Assembly (NCBI GenBank): GCA_028289545.1
Contig: JANQPG010000034.1
Coordinates: 35,691-99,690 of the forward strand
DNA length: 64,000 nt
Reading direction: 5' to 3'
Source: Woeseiaceae bacterium
Lineage (GTDB): Bacteria > Pseudomonadota > Gammaproteobacteria > Steroidobacterales > Woeseiaceae
The notes under the pieces: model-generated
The model's database searches: none
Told to the model about the DNA's origin: nothing
Seen by the model: only the letters and a program-made list of their open reading frames with translations
Shown here: positions 52,523 through 60,587 of the stretch, one piece after another
Position numbering within the stretch: position 1 is the first letter of the stretch
Layout of the letters: each line of letters opens with the position of its first letter
Made by a program: the position numbers and the translations under genes

Positions 52523-53194
52523 TCAAACCCGCCCGGTTACCGGAATCAAAGCGCCCGTGACGCCGCTCGCTTTCTCGGAAATCAGGAAGGTAATGACTTC
52601 GGCGAGCTCGTCCGCTGTAACCCACTCGGAATAATCGGCGTCCGGCATGTCCTGGCGGTTTGCTAGTGTATCGATGATCGACGGCAGAATGGCGTTGACG
52701 CGGATCCCGCGAGGTTTGAGTTCATCCGCCAGCGCTTCGGTGAGCCGCATGACGCCGGACTTGGCGGCCGTATAGGCGCCCATTCCGGCACCGGCTTTGA
52801 GCGCGGCGGCGGCACCGACGTTGACGATCGACGCGGCCGTCGGTGCAAGGTGATCCAGTGCGGCGCGCGTGGCATTGAGTGTTGCGAGTACGTTGATGTC
52901 GAACATGCGCTGCCAGCTTGCCGGGTCGCCGTCGGCAACGGTCTCCCAGACGAAACCGCCCGCAATGTTGACGAGTGCACCGAGCGGCCCGGCGGCTGCC
53001 GTGGCTCTTTCGAGCGCCGCGCGCACCTGATCGGGGGACCCGAGGTCCACGCCGCCCAGCGCGCGTCCGAGTCCGGTCAGGCCATCGAAGCCTTCGGCAA
53101 TATCGATGCCGGTCACGTCGTGTCCCGCTTCGGCCAGCACGGCGACGGCGGTGCGGCCCAGCGCCCCCGCGGCGCCCGTTACGACAACGTGCAA
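52523..53194 (-). CDS. Short-chain dehydrogenase/reductase
   Basis: 223-aa Rossmann enzyme of the SDR family: cofactor motif TGAAGALG near residue 6, NIAGG, catalytic Ser region SIVNVGAAAAL and Y-x-x-x-K in AYTAAKSGVMRLTEAL; the usual Ser is replaced by a small residue region, so the exact catalytic serine is uncertain. TTG 53194 follows GAGGA by 8 nt, just 4 bp after the phhB stop. The upstream in-frame TTG at 53239 overlaps phhB. It belongs to the phhA-phhB operon and could regenerate the pterin (dihydropteridine reductase-like), an inference from position. Confidence 0.8.
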   Translation of the reverse strand: MHVVVTGAAGALGRTAVAVLAEAGHDVTGIDIAEGFDGLTGLGRALGGVDLGSPDQVRAALERATAAAGPLGALVNIAGGFVWETVADGDPASWQRMFDINVLATLNATRAALDHLAPTAASIVNVGAAAALKAGAGMGAYTAAKSGVMRLTEALADELKPRGIRVNAILPSIIDTLANRQDMPDADYSEWVTADELAEVITFLISEKASGVTGALIPVTGRV

Positions 53195-53198
53195 ACCG

Positions 53199-53510
53199 CT
53201 ATTCCTCGCCGTAGCCGCGCCGCGCGAGCGCGCTCGCAATTCGCTTGGCCAGCGCCACGTCGCGAACGGTCAATCCGCTCGCGTCATGGGTAGTCAGGGT
53301 AATGGCCACACGGTTGTAGACGTTGCTCCATTCCGGGTGATGATCGAGTTTGTCCGCTTCGATCGCAATTTCACTCATGAAGCCCCACGCATCGGCAAAA
53401 CTCGAAAACGTGAGTTCGGCGCTGACGGAGCGGCCGTCGTCCGAGAGCGACCAGCCGGGACGGCTCCGGACGAGTTGTTCGACGTCCGAAGGGTCGAGGG
53501 TATCGGGCAT
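53199..53510 (-). CDS. phhB: Pterin-4a-carbinolamine dehydratase
   Basis: 103-aa enzyme that dehydrates 4a-hydroxytetrahydrobiopterin in the recycling of the cofactor used by phenylalanine hydroxylase. The family signature is clear: FMSEIAIEADKLDHHPEWSNVYNRVAITLTTHDASGLTVRDVALAKRI, with the catalytic histidines in DHHPEW. It sits directly downstream of phhA on the same strand, followed after 4 bp by an SDR gene. Confidence 0.96.
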   Translation of the reverse strand: MPDTLDPSDVEQLVRSRPGWSLSDDGRSVSAELTFSSFADAWGFMSEIAIEADKLDHHPEWSNVYNRVAITLTTHDASGLTVRDVALAKRIASALARRGYGEE

Positions 53511-53536
53511 GTGCGCTCCTTTCAGAAGATGGCGGT

Positions 53537-54415
53537 TTAGCGTTTGTCGAGGAAATACCGCCGCGAGCCCTCATTGAGTATGAGGTCGCCCGCAACAATT
53601 TCGTGCGCTTCGTAGTCGGGCTGGCCCCTGACTTCGGCGTAGACGTTGGCGAAGTCCTTATAACAGGTTTCGAGCAGCTGTTCGAAGCTGTCGATGACAA
53701 AGTAGGTTTGCTGGAAGTCGTCGATGATGTGCTTTGTGCGCATGATGCGCGGGAGATCGAACGCCACGCGGTTGGGGGAGTCGTCTTCCAGGGAAAACAC
53801 GCTCTCGCGCGGCGACGAGAGTATGCCGGCGCCGTAGATCCTCAAGCCGTCGCCGCTTCTGATGAGCCCGAACTCGACCGTATACCAGTAGAGTCTTGCG
53901 AGGTTCTTGAGCTGGCCGAGCTCCAGCGCCCGGTTGCCGCCCTTGCCGTAGGCTTCCATGAAGTCTGCGAATACGGGGTTGGCGAGCAGCGGCACGTGCC
54001 CAAAGATGTCGTGGAAGATGTCCGGTTCCTCGAGGTAGTCGAACTCTTCTTCCGGCCGTATGAACGCGCCGGCCGGAAAGCGGCGGTTGGCGAGGTGATC
54101 GAAGAAAATGTCGTCAGGGACGAGGTCGGTGACCGGGACGACGCGCCAGCCGGTCATTTTTTCCAGCCGGTCCGAGAGCTTTTCCATGTCCGGGATGCCC
54201 GCTTCGGACAGCCGCAGGTCGAGCATGGCCCGCGTGAACTCGTCCGCGGCACGTCCCGGGAGTATTGCCGTCTGGTTCTTGAACAGGCGGTCCCAGCGGT
54301 CATGCTCCTCGCGCGTGTAGCTGTGCCAGCGCTGGTCGATCGTATAGTCCGCGTTGCGCGGCGAATCAGCGTAGCGGTTCTTGCTGTTGGCGACCTCAGC
54401 GGGCAGAGCGTTCAT
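53537..54415 (-). CDS. phhA: Phenylalanine 4-hydroxylase
   Basis: 292-aa iron- and pterin-dependent monooxygenase that makes tyrosine from phenylalanine, the first step of phenylalanine breakdown. The 2-His-1-Glu iron ligands are H135 and H140 (EEPDIFHDIFGHVP) and E181 (YWYTVEFGLI). GGGAGGA is 5 nt before ATG 54415, which settles the start; the open frame continues upstream to 54850 without a ribosome site. It is first in the phhA-phhB-SDR operon and divergent from an AsnC-type regulator. Confidence 0.97.
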   Translation of the reverse strand: MNALPAEVANSKNRYADSPRNADYTIDQRWHSYTREEHDRWDRLFKNQTAILPGRAADEFTRAMLDLRLSEAGIPDMEKLSDRLEKMTGWRVVPVTDLVPDDIFFDHLANRRFPAGAFIRPEEEFDYLEEPDIFHDIFGHVPLLANPVFADFMEAYGKGGNRALELGQLKNLARLYWYTVEFGLIRSGDGLRIYGAGILSSPRESVFSLEDDSPNRVAFDLPRIMRTKHIIDDFQQTYFVIDSFEQLLETCYKDFANVYAEVRGQPDYEAHEIVAGDLILNEGSRRYFLDKR

Positions 54416-54570
54416 CGTAGTCCTCCCAAGCGAATCGTCCCGGGCCTGTCCTCCCGCGGATGCAGGCAGACAGTAAACTGAAAGGATACGCCGGAAATGG
54501 CGCAACAGGGGTTCATTCTGTGCTTCCATGCGGTAATATTTGGGACAAATCGCTATCTGGAGCGCTTTGA

Positions 54571-55050
54571 ATGATACAAACGAATCAGGAACTACGCCTA
54601 ACCGACAGCGATCGATCGGTGCTGCGTGCGATTCAAAGTGATGCGTCGAAAACCGTACGGGAACTCGCTGACGAACTCGGTATGTCCTCGTCGACCGTGT
54701 CCCGGCGCCTGTCGGAACTCGAACAGGCCGGCGCCATCGAGCGCCGGGTTGCGTTGCTCGACGCGGAGCGGGTCGGTTTTCCGGTCTGCGTGTTCGTACT
54801 CGTGGACCTTGTCGACCATGCAAAGGAAACGCGGCGGCAGTTCGAGTCACTCGTCAAAAGCACGCCGGAGATCCTCGAATGTTTTTCGGTGACCGGAACT
54901 CACGACTACACGCTTATCCTGAGAACGCGCAGCGTTGGCGAGTTTGAGCACATCTTGATGGAACGTGTACTGGCGCACGCGTCGGTGGCGCAGGCGTCTT
55001 CTCAGATTGCGCTCAGGCAGCACAAGTACACGACGGCACTGCCGCTGTAG
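54571..55050 (+). CDS. Lrp/AsnC regulator, probably of phenylalanine catabolism
   Basis: 159-aa regulator: HTH at about residues 12-58 (IQSDASKTVRELADELGMSSSTVSRRLSELEQAG) and RAM domain at about 68-150 (VTGTHDYTLILRTRSVGEFEHI). It is divergent from phhA across 155 bp. By position it probably senses an aromatic amino acid and controls phhA, in place of the PhhR activator used by Pseudomonas. That role is an inference. Confidence 0.92.
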   Translation: MIQTNQELRLTDSDRSVLRAIQSDASKTVRELADELGMSSSTVSRRLSELEQAGAIERRVALLDAERVGFPVCVFVLVDLVDHAKETRRQFESLVKSTPEILECFSVTGTHDYTLILRTRSVGEFEHILMERVLAHASVAQASSQIALRQHKYTTALPL

Positions 55051-55099
55051 GACCCGCATGCACGGCCCACAAGCCCTTTGAGTTGCAAGGAATACAACG

Positions 55100-55840
55100 A
55101 TGAAAGAGAAGCTCAAGATTACGGCCTACGAAGTGATCGAAGAACCGATGCCGCTCAAGACAGGCGATCGCCGGCGAGCCTGGATGGACAATTTGCCGGA
55201 GCGTTTCGCCTACCGGTGCCTGCCGCTGGCGATTGCCAACCAGATGGGCTGGGAGATTCTGAACCCCGTCGGGTTTACCGCCCGCTGGAATGGCAGAGAC
55301 GGACTCGACGCCATTCGGATTCGCTTCGATGACGCGCCGTCCCCACTGGTCGGATCGCACTTCGGTCACGGCGTGCTCACGTTTTCGCTGGGTTACCTGT
55401 TCCGCACCAGCAAGGCGCACAATCTCTGGGTCAAAGGCCCCGCCAACGCGCCCAAGGACGGCATCGCCGCACTGGAAGGTGTGATCGAAACGGACTGGGC
55501 GCCGTTCAGTTTCACGATGAACTGGCAGTTCACGCGCAAGCGACACAAGGTCCGCTTCGAACGCGATGAGCCGATTGCGACCGTGCTGCCGTATCCGCGC
55601 CACTACCTCGGCAAGTTCGATCCGCAGATACGCAATTTGAACGAAGACGCCGGGCTTTACCGGCAATACACCCAGTGGCGCGAGGATCGCCTCGCCTTTA
55701 ACGAAGATCTCGGCAAGCCCGATTCAGAGGCAGCCAGAGAGGGTTGGCAACGAAGCTACATGAAGGGAGAGGACGGCGCCGGCCAGTCGTTTGCCGGCCA
55801 CGAAACCAAGCTCCGGATCCAGGATTTCAGGCGCCCCTGA
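55100..55840 (+). CDS. DUF6065 family protein
   Basis: 246-aa soluble protein with the features I associate with DUF6065: RFAYRCLPLAIANQMGWEILNPVGFTARWNG and GSHFGHGVLTFSLGYLFRTSKAHNLWVKGPAN. No signal peptide or membrane helix is seen. AAGGA lies upstream of ATG 55100, 49 bp after the AsnC regulator, so the two may be co-transcribed. Many members lie near oxygenase or 2OG-type enzymes; function unknown. Its stop lies inside the convergent glycerate kinase gene (14-bp overlap). Confidence 0.72.
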   Translation: MKEKLKITAYEVIEEPMPLKTGDRRRAWMDNLPERFAYRCLPLAIANQMGWEILNPVGFTARWNGRDGLDAIRIRFDDAPSPLVGSHFGHGVLTFSLGYLFRTSKAHNLWVKGPANAPKDGIAALEGVIETDWAPFSFTMNWQFTRKRHKVRFERDEPIATVLPYPRHYLGKFDPQIRNLNEDAGLYRQYTQWREDRLAFNEDLGKPDSEAAREGWQRSYMKGEDGAGQSFAGHETKLRIQDFRRP

Positions 55841-56696
55841 TATCGAGTGATGCAATGTTGTGATCGTCGTCGAGCTCGATGAGCACGTCGGCAATCGCAG
55901 GCAGGCTGTCGATGCAAACGCGGGTCAGTCTTTCGTAGTGGCTAATGAACGTCACGACTTGCGTATCTGTCATGCCTCGGCCCGTTGCCGCGATCAACTT
56001 GTGCTCCTGCAGCGTACGCCAGCCCAGCACCGCCTCGAATGCCGGCGGTTTCAGCAGCAGCAAGGCGTCGAGGCTGTCGAAAATGGGGGCGTAGTCGCGC
56101 GCGAGCTGCTCGTTGACCCAGTGCCGCCAGCGGCCGTCCGGGTCTTGTTCCGCCTCCAGCGCGTTGATCGGCTCCGCCAGTTCCCGAGCCGTTTGTGCGC
56201 GCGCACCAATACACCAGCCTTCGAGCAACACGAGATCCGGCGCGGCCGGCGCGGGCCGGTCCTCCGGCGATCGATCGTCCAAACCTTTGTCGAACACCGG
56301 CAGCCGGACGGACGCTGAGCCCTCGAGCAGTTCTCGCAGGGTGTTTGCAAGTCTCGCGACGTCGTGTGTGCCGGGTACGCCGCGTGTGGCCAGCAATGGA
56401 TGCACCTCGTCGGCCAGCGTTTCGCGCTCGGTTCTGGTCCGATAAAAATCGTCGAGAGAAAGGATGCAGGCGCGCTTGCCGTGCGAGCGCTCGAGTGCTT
56501 CGCAGAGATATTCGGCGAGGCTCGACTTGCCCGTGCCCTGAGCGCCGCTAATGCCTATCAGCCGTCGGCCCGTTTGCGCAAGTTGCACAAGCCACTCGGC
56601 CAGCAGGTCGAAGTGGGTGCCGGCACGATCGTGCCAGTCCTCGGGCAGCGACCGCTCGCGAATAAATTGGTCGACCCAATGCTGCTGCGGCGGCAT
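55827..56696 (-). CDS. D-glycerate 3-kinase (GLYK type)
   Basis: 289-aa P-loop kinase that phosphorylates D-glycerate to 3-phosphoglycerate. Walker A is GISGAQGTGKSS (residues 49-58), followed by CILSLDDFYRTRTER and LLEGWCIGAR, both typical of the plant/fungal-type glycerate kinases and their bacterial relatives. ATG 56696 (MPPQQHW) is used because further upstream starts enter the lipoprotein gene; the ribosome site is weak. It follows the lipoprotein gene after 11 bp, suggesting an operon, and overlaps the convergent DUF6065 gene by 14 bp. Confidence 0.85.
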   Translation of the reverse strand: MPPQQHWVDQFIRERSLPEDWHDRAGTHFDLLAEWLVQLAQTGRRLIGISGAQGTGKSSLAEYLCEALERSHGKRACILSLDDFYRTRTERETLADEVHPLLATRGVPGTHDVARLANTLRELLEGSASVRLPVFDKGLDDRSPEDRPAPAAPDLVLLEGWCIGARAQTARELAEPINALEAEQDPDGRWRHWVNEQLARDYAPIFDSLDALLLLKPPAFEAVLGWRTLQEHKLIAATGRGMTDTQVVTFISHYERLTRVCIDSLPAIADVLIELDDDHNIASLDIRGA

Positions 56697-56707
56697 GCCC
56701 GCGAGTC

Positions 56708-57880
56708 TCAGTCCAGACCCTTGGCCAGCCCCGGCGCCCCGCAACCCGGGTAGCGTGTCGAGGCAAACGTGATTTCGACTTCGTGCGAATGATAGTTGCC
56801 CGTACTGTCGTAGCACGGCACTTCAGAAAAGCGAGCCGTGAGCTTGTCGGGCAGTTCCCCAAATTCGAAGATTCGCATGCTGATGCGGGTGCCGCCCACG
56901 TACTCGTCGGTCTCTTGCGTCACGGGCGATACAAAACGTGCGCCGTCGCGCCGGATCTCGAGCTGCCAGTCCGGCTCCTCGCCGGCTGCGACGAATACGG
57001 TATCCGAGAGCAGCCGGTCGCAGCCGGGGCCTTCGCGCTCGATCCGCACCAGGCCAGCGATTTCCAGCGTGTTTTCGAAGCTAACGCCGGCGGCCGTGCC
57101 CGGCTCGTTCAACCAGCGCCCCTCGACGTCGATGAACAGCGGCCCATCGGCGTCGCCTGCCACCTGTGCGACAACGTCGGCGACGGATTGCCGTTTGATG
57201 CCGTCGACGGTCAGTGCATCGCCGGAGCCGTCACTGTTTGCGGTGCAGCTTCGGAATCGCTGCACCTCGCCGTCCCGGAACAGCTGTCCGGCAATCCGCT
57301 CGAGGGGCCCGGAGCGAAGCTCGTGCTGTAAGCTCAGTTGATCCCCGGCCAGCGTGTACTCGCGTCGCACGAGCCTCGTCGGGCAGCAAGCAGGATCGCC
57401 CGCGTCGAGAATCAGCAGCGTGGCGTCGATAATCCCGTCTCGCACTTCCAGTGTACGCAGTCGCACGCTTTCGCCCAGCGTGGCCGTAGCAACATGTTCG
57501 AGTGCCCCGTTTCGAGGCTCAAGCAGCGCGAGGTGCTGGACAATGCGGCTGTCGCCCGCGTCGGTGACCAGCACCACGACGGTCTCGTCCACACCGTCGT
57601 TGTCCAGGTCTCCGGACTCGGCGAACTGGGTCGACAGCACAACGGTCCGCGGGCCGCCCGCGGCGCCGGCCTCTCCCCGGTATCTGCCGTTGGTCAGGGC
57701 GACCGGATCCGGGAAGCCTTCCAGGCCACCGTAGCTCAGGTTTTCGGGGGTCGACTGTTCCGCAACACCGGTCGGCGAGTCGGCGGCATTGCAGCCGGCA
57801 AGCAGCAGCGGGAGAAGGCAGGGCAACGGATTCCGCCTTTTGCGCGGGCGCGGGTGGCGGCTATGTTCGACGACGGGCAT
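56708..57880 (-). CDS. Lipoprotein with two beta-rich domains
   Basis: 390-aa lipoprotein (PLLLAGC, lipidated C30; a basic pre-segment RKRRNPLPCLLPL). The N-terminal half (about 60-210) has DLDNDGVDETVVVLVTDAGDS, like LppP/LprE or FG-GAP-type proteins. The C-terminal half carries EPDWQLEIRRDGARFVSPVT, ARFSEVPCYDSTGNYHSHEVEITFASTRYPGCG, similar to COG3650 proteins with paired cysteines. It should be anchored in the outer or periplasmic membrane surface. Function unknown. First gene of an operon with the glycerate kinase. Confidence 0.78.
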   Translation of the reverse strand: MPVVEHSRHPRPRKRRNPLPCLLPLLLAGCNAADSPTGVAEQSTPENLSYGGLEGFPDPVALTNGRYRGEAGAAGGPRTVVLSTQFAESGDLDNDGVDETVVVLVTDAGDSRIVQHLALLEPRNGALEHVATATLGESVRLRTLEVRDGIIDATLLILDAGDPACCPTRLVRREYTLAGDQLSLQHELRSGPLERIAGQLFRDGEVQRFRSCTANSDGSGDALTVDGIKRQSVADVVAQVAGDADGPLFIDVEGRWLNEPGTAAGVSFENTLEIAGLVRIEREGPGCDRLLSDTVFVAAGEEPDWQLEIRRDGARFVSPVTQETDEYVGGTRISMRIFEFGELPDKLTARFSEVPCYDSTGNYHSHEVEITFASTRYPGCGAPGLAKGLD

Positions 57881-58034
57881 GCTCTAAACTCCGATGTACG
57901 GACAAAAGTACGGAACGGACAAATGCAACATGGGTTTGCGGCGGCCAAAAGAGCCGCGGACTTGTGCCCCGAGTGATTCGGGGAGTCGTAATCCTAAAGC
58001 GAAACGGCCTTGACGAAAACTGCTGGGGGGATTC

Positions 58035-59663
58035 ATGAGCAAACCGTGGTTCGAGCATTACGGCGATCACATTCCACACGAGATCGATGCGGATCGCTAT
58101 CCGAACGTCGTTGCGATGCTCGACGAGGCAGCCGGCAAGTACGGCGATCAACCGGCGTATGCCAGCTTCGGCGCAACCCTCGACTACTCCACGGTGCGCA
58201 AACTCGGGCTCTGTTTTGCCGCCTATCTTCAGCATCGACTCGGCGTGGTCAAGGGCGATCGCGTTGCGGTCATGCTGCCGAATATGATGGCGTTTCCCGT
58301 GGCGCTGCAGGGTATCGTTCGCGCGGGCGCCGTGCAGGTGAACGTCAATCCGATGTACACGGCCCGCGAACTCGAACATCAGCTCGTGGATGCCGACGTT
58401 GAAACCATCGTCGTGTTTGCCGGTTCGACGCCGACCCTGGCCGAAGTGCTGGAGCGAACACCCGTCAAAAACGTCATCGTGGCGGAGCTCGACAATTTTG
58501 TCGGCCGCGGTCTCCCGGGTCCGCCGCGGGCGCCCGGCCTCGAGTCGGCGCCGGGATTTGCGGACGTCGTGGCCGAGGGGGCGGCGCTGGAGTTTGCCGC
58601 CCCGGACATTGGGTCCGACGACCTGATATTCCTGCAGTACACGGGCGGTACGACGGGTTTGTCGAAAGGCGCCATGCTGACTCACCGGAACCTGATGGCA
58701 AACGTCCTGCAGTTCGAGGCGTTTGCGGGAGATAACATCAACTACGGCAACGAGGTCGTCATTACGGCGATCCCGATGTATCACATCTTTGCGCTGATGG
58801 TGAACACACTCTCCTACCACCATTTTGGCGGCACGTCCGTGCTGATCACAAACCCGGCCGACATGCCGGCGTTTGTTGAAGAGTGGTCGAAGTGGCCGGT
58901 GACCGTGTTTACAGGCGTCAACACGCTGTACAACGGGCTGTTGCACACGCCAGGTTTCGACGCGCTGGATTTCAGCCGCCTTTCGCTCTCGGTCGGCGGC
59001 GGCGCCCCCGTGCAGAAAGCGGTATCCGATAAATGGAAGTCCGTGACGGGCAAGCACATCAAGGAGGGTTATGGGCTCTCCGAGACGTCTCCCGTGCTGA
59101 CGATGAATCCGTTCGGCATGAGAGAGTTTCTGAGCAGCATCGGCATACCGTGGCCCTCCACCGACGTTTCGCTGCGCGACGAAGACGGCCGCGAGGTGGC
59201 GGTGGGTGAAGAAGGCGAACTCTGCGCGCGCGGGCCGCAGGTCATGAAAGGTTACTGGCGACGGGACGACGCCACGGCAGAGGTGACAACCGACGACGGT
59301 TACTTCCGCACGGGCGACGTAGCGGTGATGGAGCCGAACGGTTTTTTCCGCATCGTGGATCGCAAGAAAGACATGATTCTCGTGTCCGGCTTCAACGTCT
59401 TTCCGAACGAAATCGAGGCGATTGTTGCCGCCCTCGACGGCGTGCTGGAGTGCGCTTGCGTCGGCGTGCCCGACGAGCGCACCGGCGAGGCCGTGAAGCT
59501 TTATGTCGTCAAATCCGATCCTGACCTGACCGCCGAGGCCGTGGAGCAGCACTGCCGGGATTCGCTGACGGCTTACAAGGTGCCCAAACAGATTGTGTTC
59601 ATCGACGCGCTGCCCAAGTCGACGGTCGGCAAAATCCTGCGCCGCGAACTCAGGGATCGGTAA
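58035..59663 (+). CDS. fadD: Long-chain fatty-acid-CoA ligase
   Basis: 542-aa adenylate-forming enzyme that activates fatty acids to acyl-CoA. AMP-binding motif YTGGTTGLSKGAMLTHRN, A5 motif EGYGLSETSPV, DRKKDMILVSGFNVFPNEIE (A8 hinge) and the catalytic lysine in PKSTVGKILRREL. GGGGGAT precedes ATG 58035. It is probably membrane-associated and supplies the acyl-CoA dehydrogenases elsewhere in the window. Single gene, followed by a hairpin. Confidence 0.95.
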   Translation: MSKPWFEHYGDHIPHEIDADRYPNVVAMLDEAAGKYGDQPAYASFGATLDYSTVRKLGLCFAAYLQHRLGVVKGDRVAVMLPNMMAFPVALQGIVRAGAVQVNVNPMYTARELEHQLVDADVETIVVFAGSTPTLAEVLERTPVKNVIVAELDNFVGRGLPGPPRAPGLESAPGFADVVAEGAALEFAAPDIGSDDLIFLQYTGGTTGLSKGAMLTHRNLMANVLQFEAFAGDNINYGNEVVITAIPMYHIFALMVNTLSYHHFGGTSVLITNPADMPAFVEEWSKWPVTVFTGVNTLYNGLLHTPGFDALDFSRLSLSVGGGAPVQKAVSDKWKSVTGKHIKEGYGLSETSPVLTMNPFGMREFLSSIGIPWPSTDVSLRDEDGREVAVGEEGELCARGPQVMKGYWRRDDATAEVTTDDGYFRTGDVAVMEPNGFFRIVDRKKDMILVSGFNVFPNEIEAIVAALDGVLECACVGVPDERTGEAVKLYVVKSDPDLTAEAVEQHCRDSLTAYKVPKQIVFIDALPKSTVGKILRRELRDR

Positions 59664-59677
59664 CGCCGTTGTCGGTA

Positions 59678-59698
59678 CCGCAGTTTGCTAAACTGCGG
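59678..59698. terminator. Hairpin between fadD and yhhQ
   Basis: CCGCAGTTT-GCT-AAACTGCGG is a perfect 9-bp stem with a 3-nt loop, 14 bp after the fadD stop. No T-run follows, so it may be a terminator or a structure in the yhhQ leader. Confidence 0.55.
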
Positions 59699-59721
59699 CC
59701 TCTTGTCTTCCGGACACCTTC

Positions 59722-60489
59722 GTGCTGATCAACAACAACAAGAGCGGGCGGCTGTTTGTCGTTCTCGCCGGTTTTTTCCTGACCAACGCCCTGCTTGCCG
59801 AGTTTGTCGGTATCAAGATATTTGCGCTGGAGCCGACACTGGGTTTCGACCCGCTCGACTGGCAGCTGTTTGGGCAAACCGGCACTTTGAACTTCACGGC
59901 CGGCGTGCTGCTTTGGCCGTTCGTGTTTGTGATGACCGACGTCATCAACGAATACTTCGGCAGGCGTGGCGTGCGCTTCATCTCGTATCTGACCATTGCC
60001 TTTATTGTCTACGCATTCCTGTTTGCGTTTCTGGCCATCAACGTCGTGCCGGCGGACTGGTGGATAGGCGCCTACAGCGAACAGGGTATTCCCGACATGC
60101 AGGCGGCCTTCGCCGGCGTCTTCGGACAGGGGCTCTGGGTCATTGGCGGTTCGCTCGTCGCGTTTCTGGTCGGGCAGCTCCTCGACGTGGCCGTCTATCA
60201 TCGCGTGCGCAAGGTCACGGGCGAAAAACTCATCTGGCTGAGAGCCACGGGGTCGACGCTCGTGTCCCAGCTCGTCGACAGCTTTATTGTCCTCTACATT
60301 GCGTTTGTGCTGGGGCCGCAGAAATGGAGCATGGACCTGTTTCTGGCCGTGGGCACGCTCAACTACGCGTACAAGTTTGCCATGGCAGTCGCAATGACAC
60401 CGCTGATCTATCTGGCGCACGCGCTGATCGATCGCTACCTCGGCGCTGATGCCGAGGCGGTCAAAGCCGCGGCGGCGGCCGACCGTTGA
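59722..60489 (+). CDS. yhhQ: Queuosine precursor transporter (YhhQ/VUT family)
   Basis: 255-aa inner-membrane importer of queuosine precursors (preQ0/preQ1) used for tRNA modification. About six helices; the family signatures FVFVMTDVINEYFGRRGVRF and LWLGATGST-like WLRATGSTLVSQLVDSFIVLYIAFVLG are present, as is LNYAYKFAMAVAMTPLIYLAH. GTG 59722 is used; there is no strong ribosome site. I see no preQ1 riboswitch upstream. Single gene. Confidence 0.92.
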   Translation: MLINNNKSGRLFVVLAGFFLTNALLAEFVGIKIFALEPTLGFDPLDWQLFGQTGTLNFTAGVLLWPFVFVMTDVINEYFGRRGVRFISYLTIAFIVYAFLFAFLAINVVPADWWIGAYSEQGIPDMQAAFAGVFGQGLWVIGGSLVAFLVGQLLDVAVYHRVRKVTGEKLIWLRATGSTLVSQLVDSFIVLYIAFVLGPQKWSMDLFLAVGTLNYAYKFAMAVAMTPLIYLAHALIDRYLGADAEAVKAAAAADR

Positions 60490-60587
60490 CGGGGCGTTGG
60501 CCGCTCGATGCTCGCCGCATATCGTCCCTCGGCCCGTGCGTTTTGCGGTAGCCTTCGTGTCTTGCTGATCGAGTTACGGGAGAGCTG

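Noticed and set aside
59678..59721. preQ1 riboswitch upstream of yhhQ
   Set aside because: Only a simple 9-bp hairpin is present; the A-rich tail and pseudoknot partner of preQ1 riboswitches are missing.
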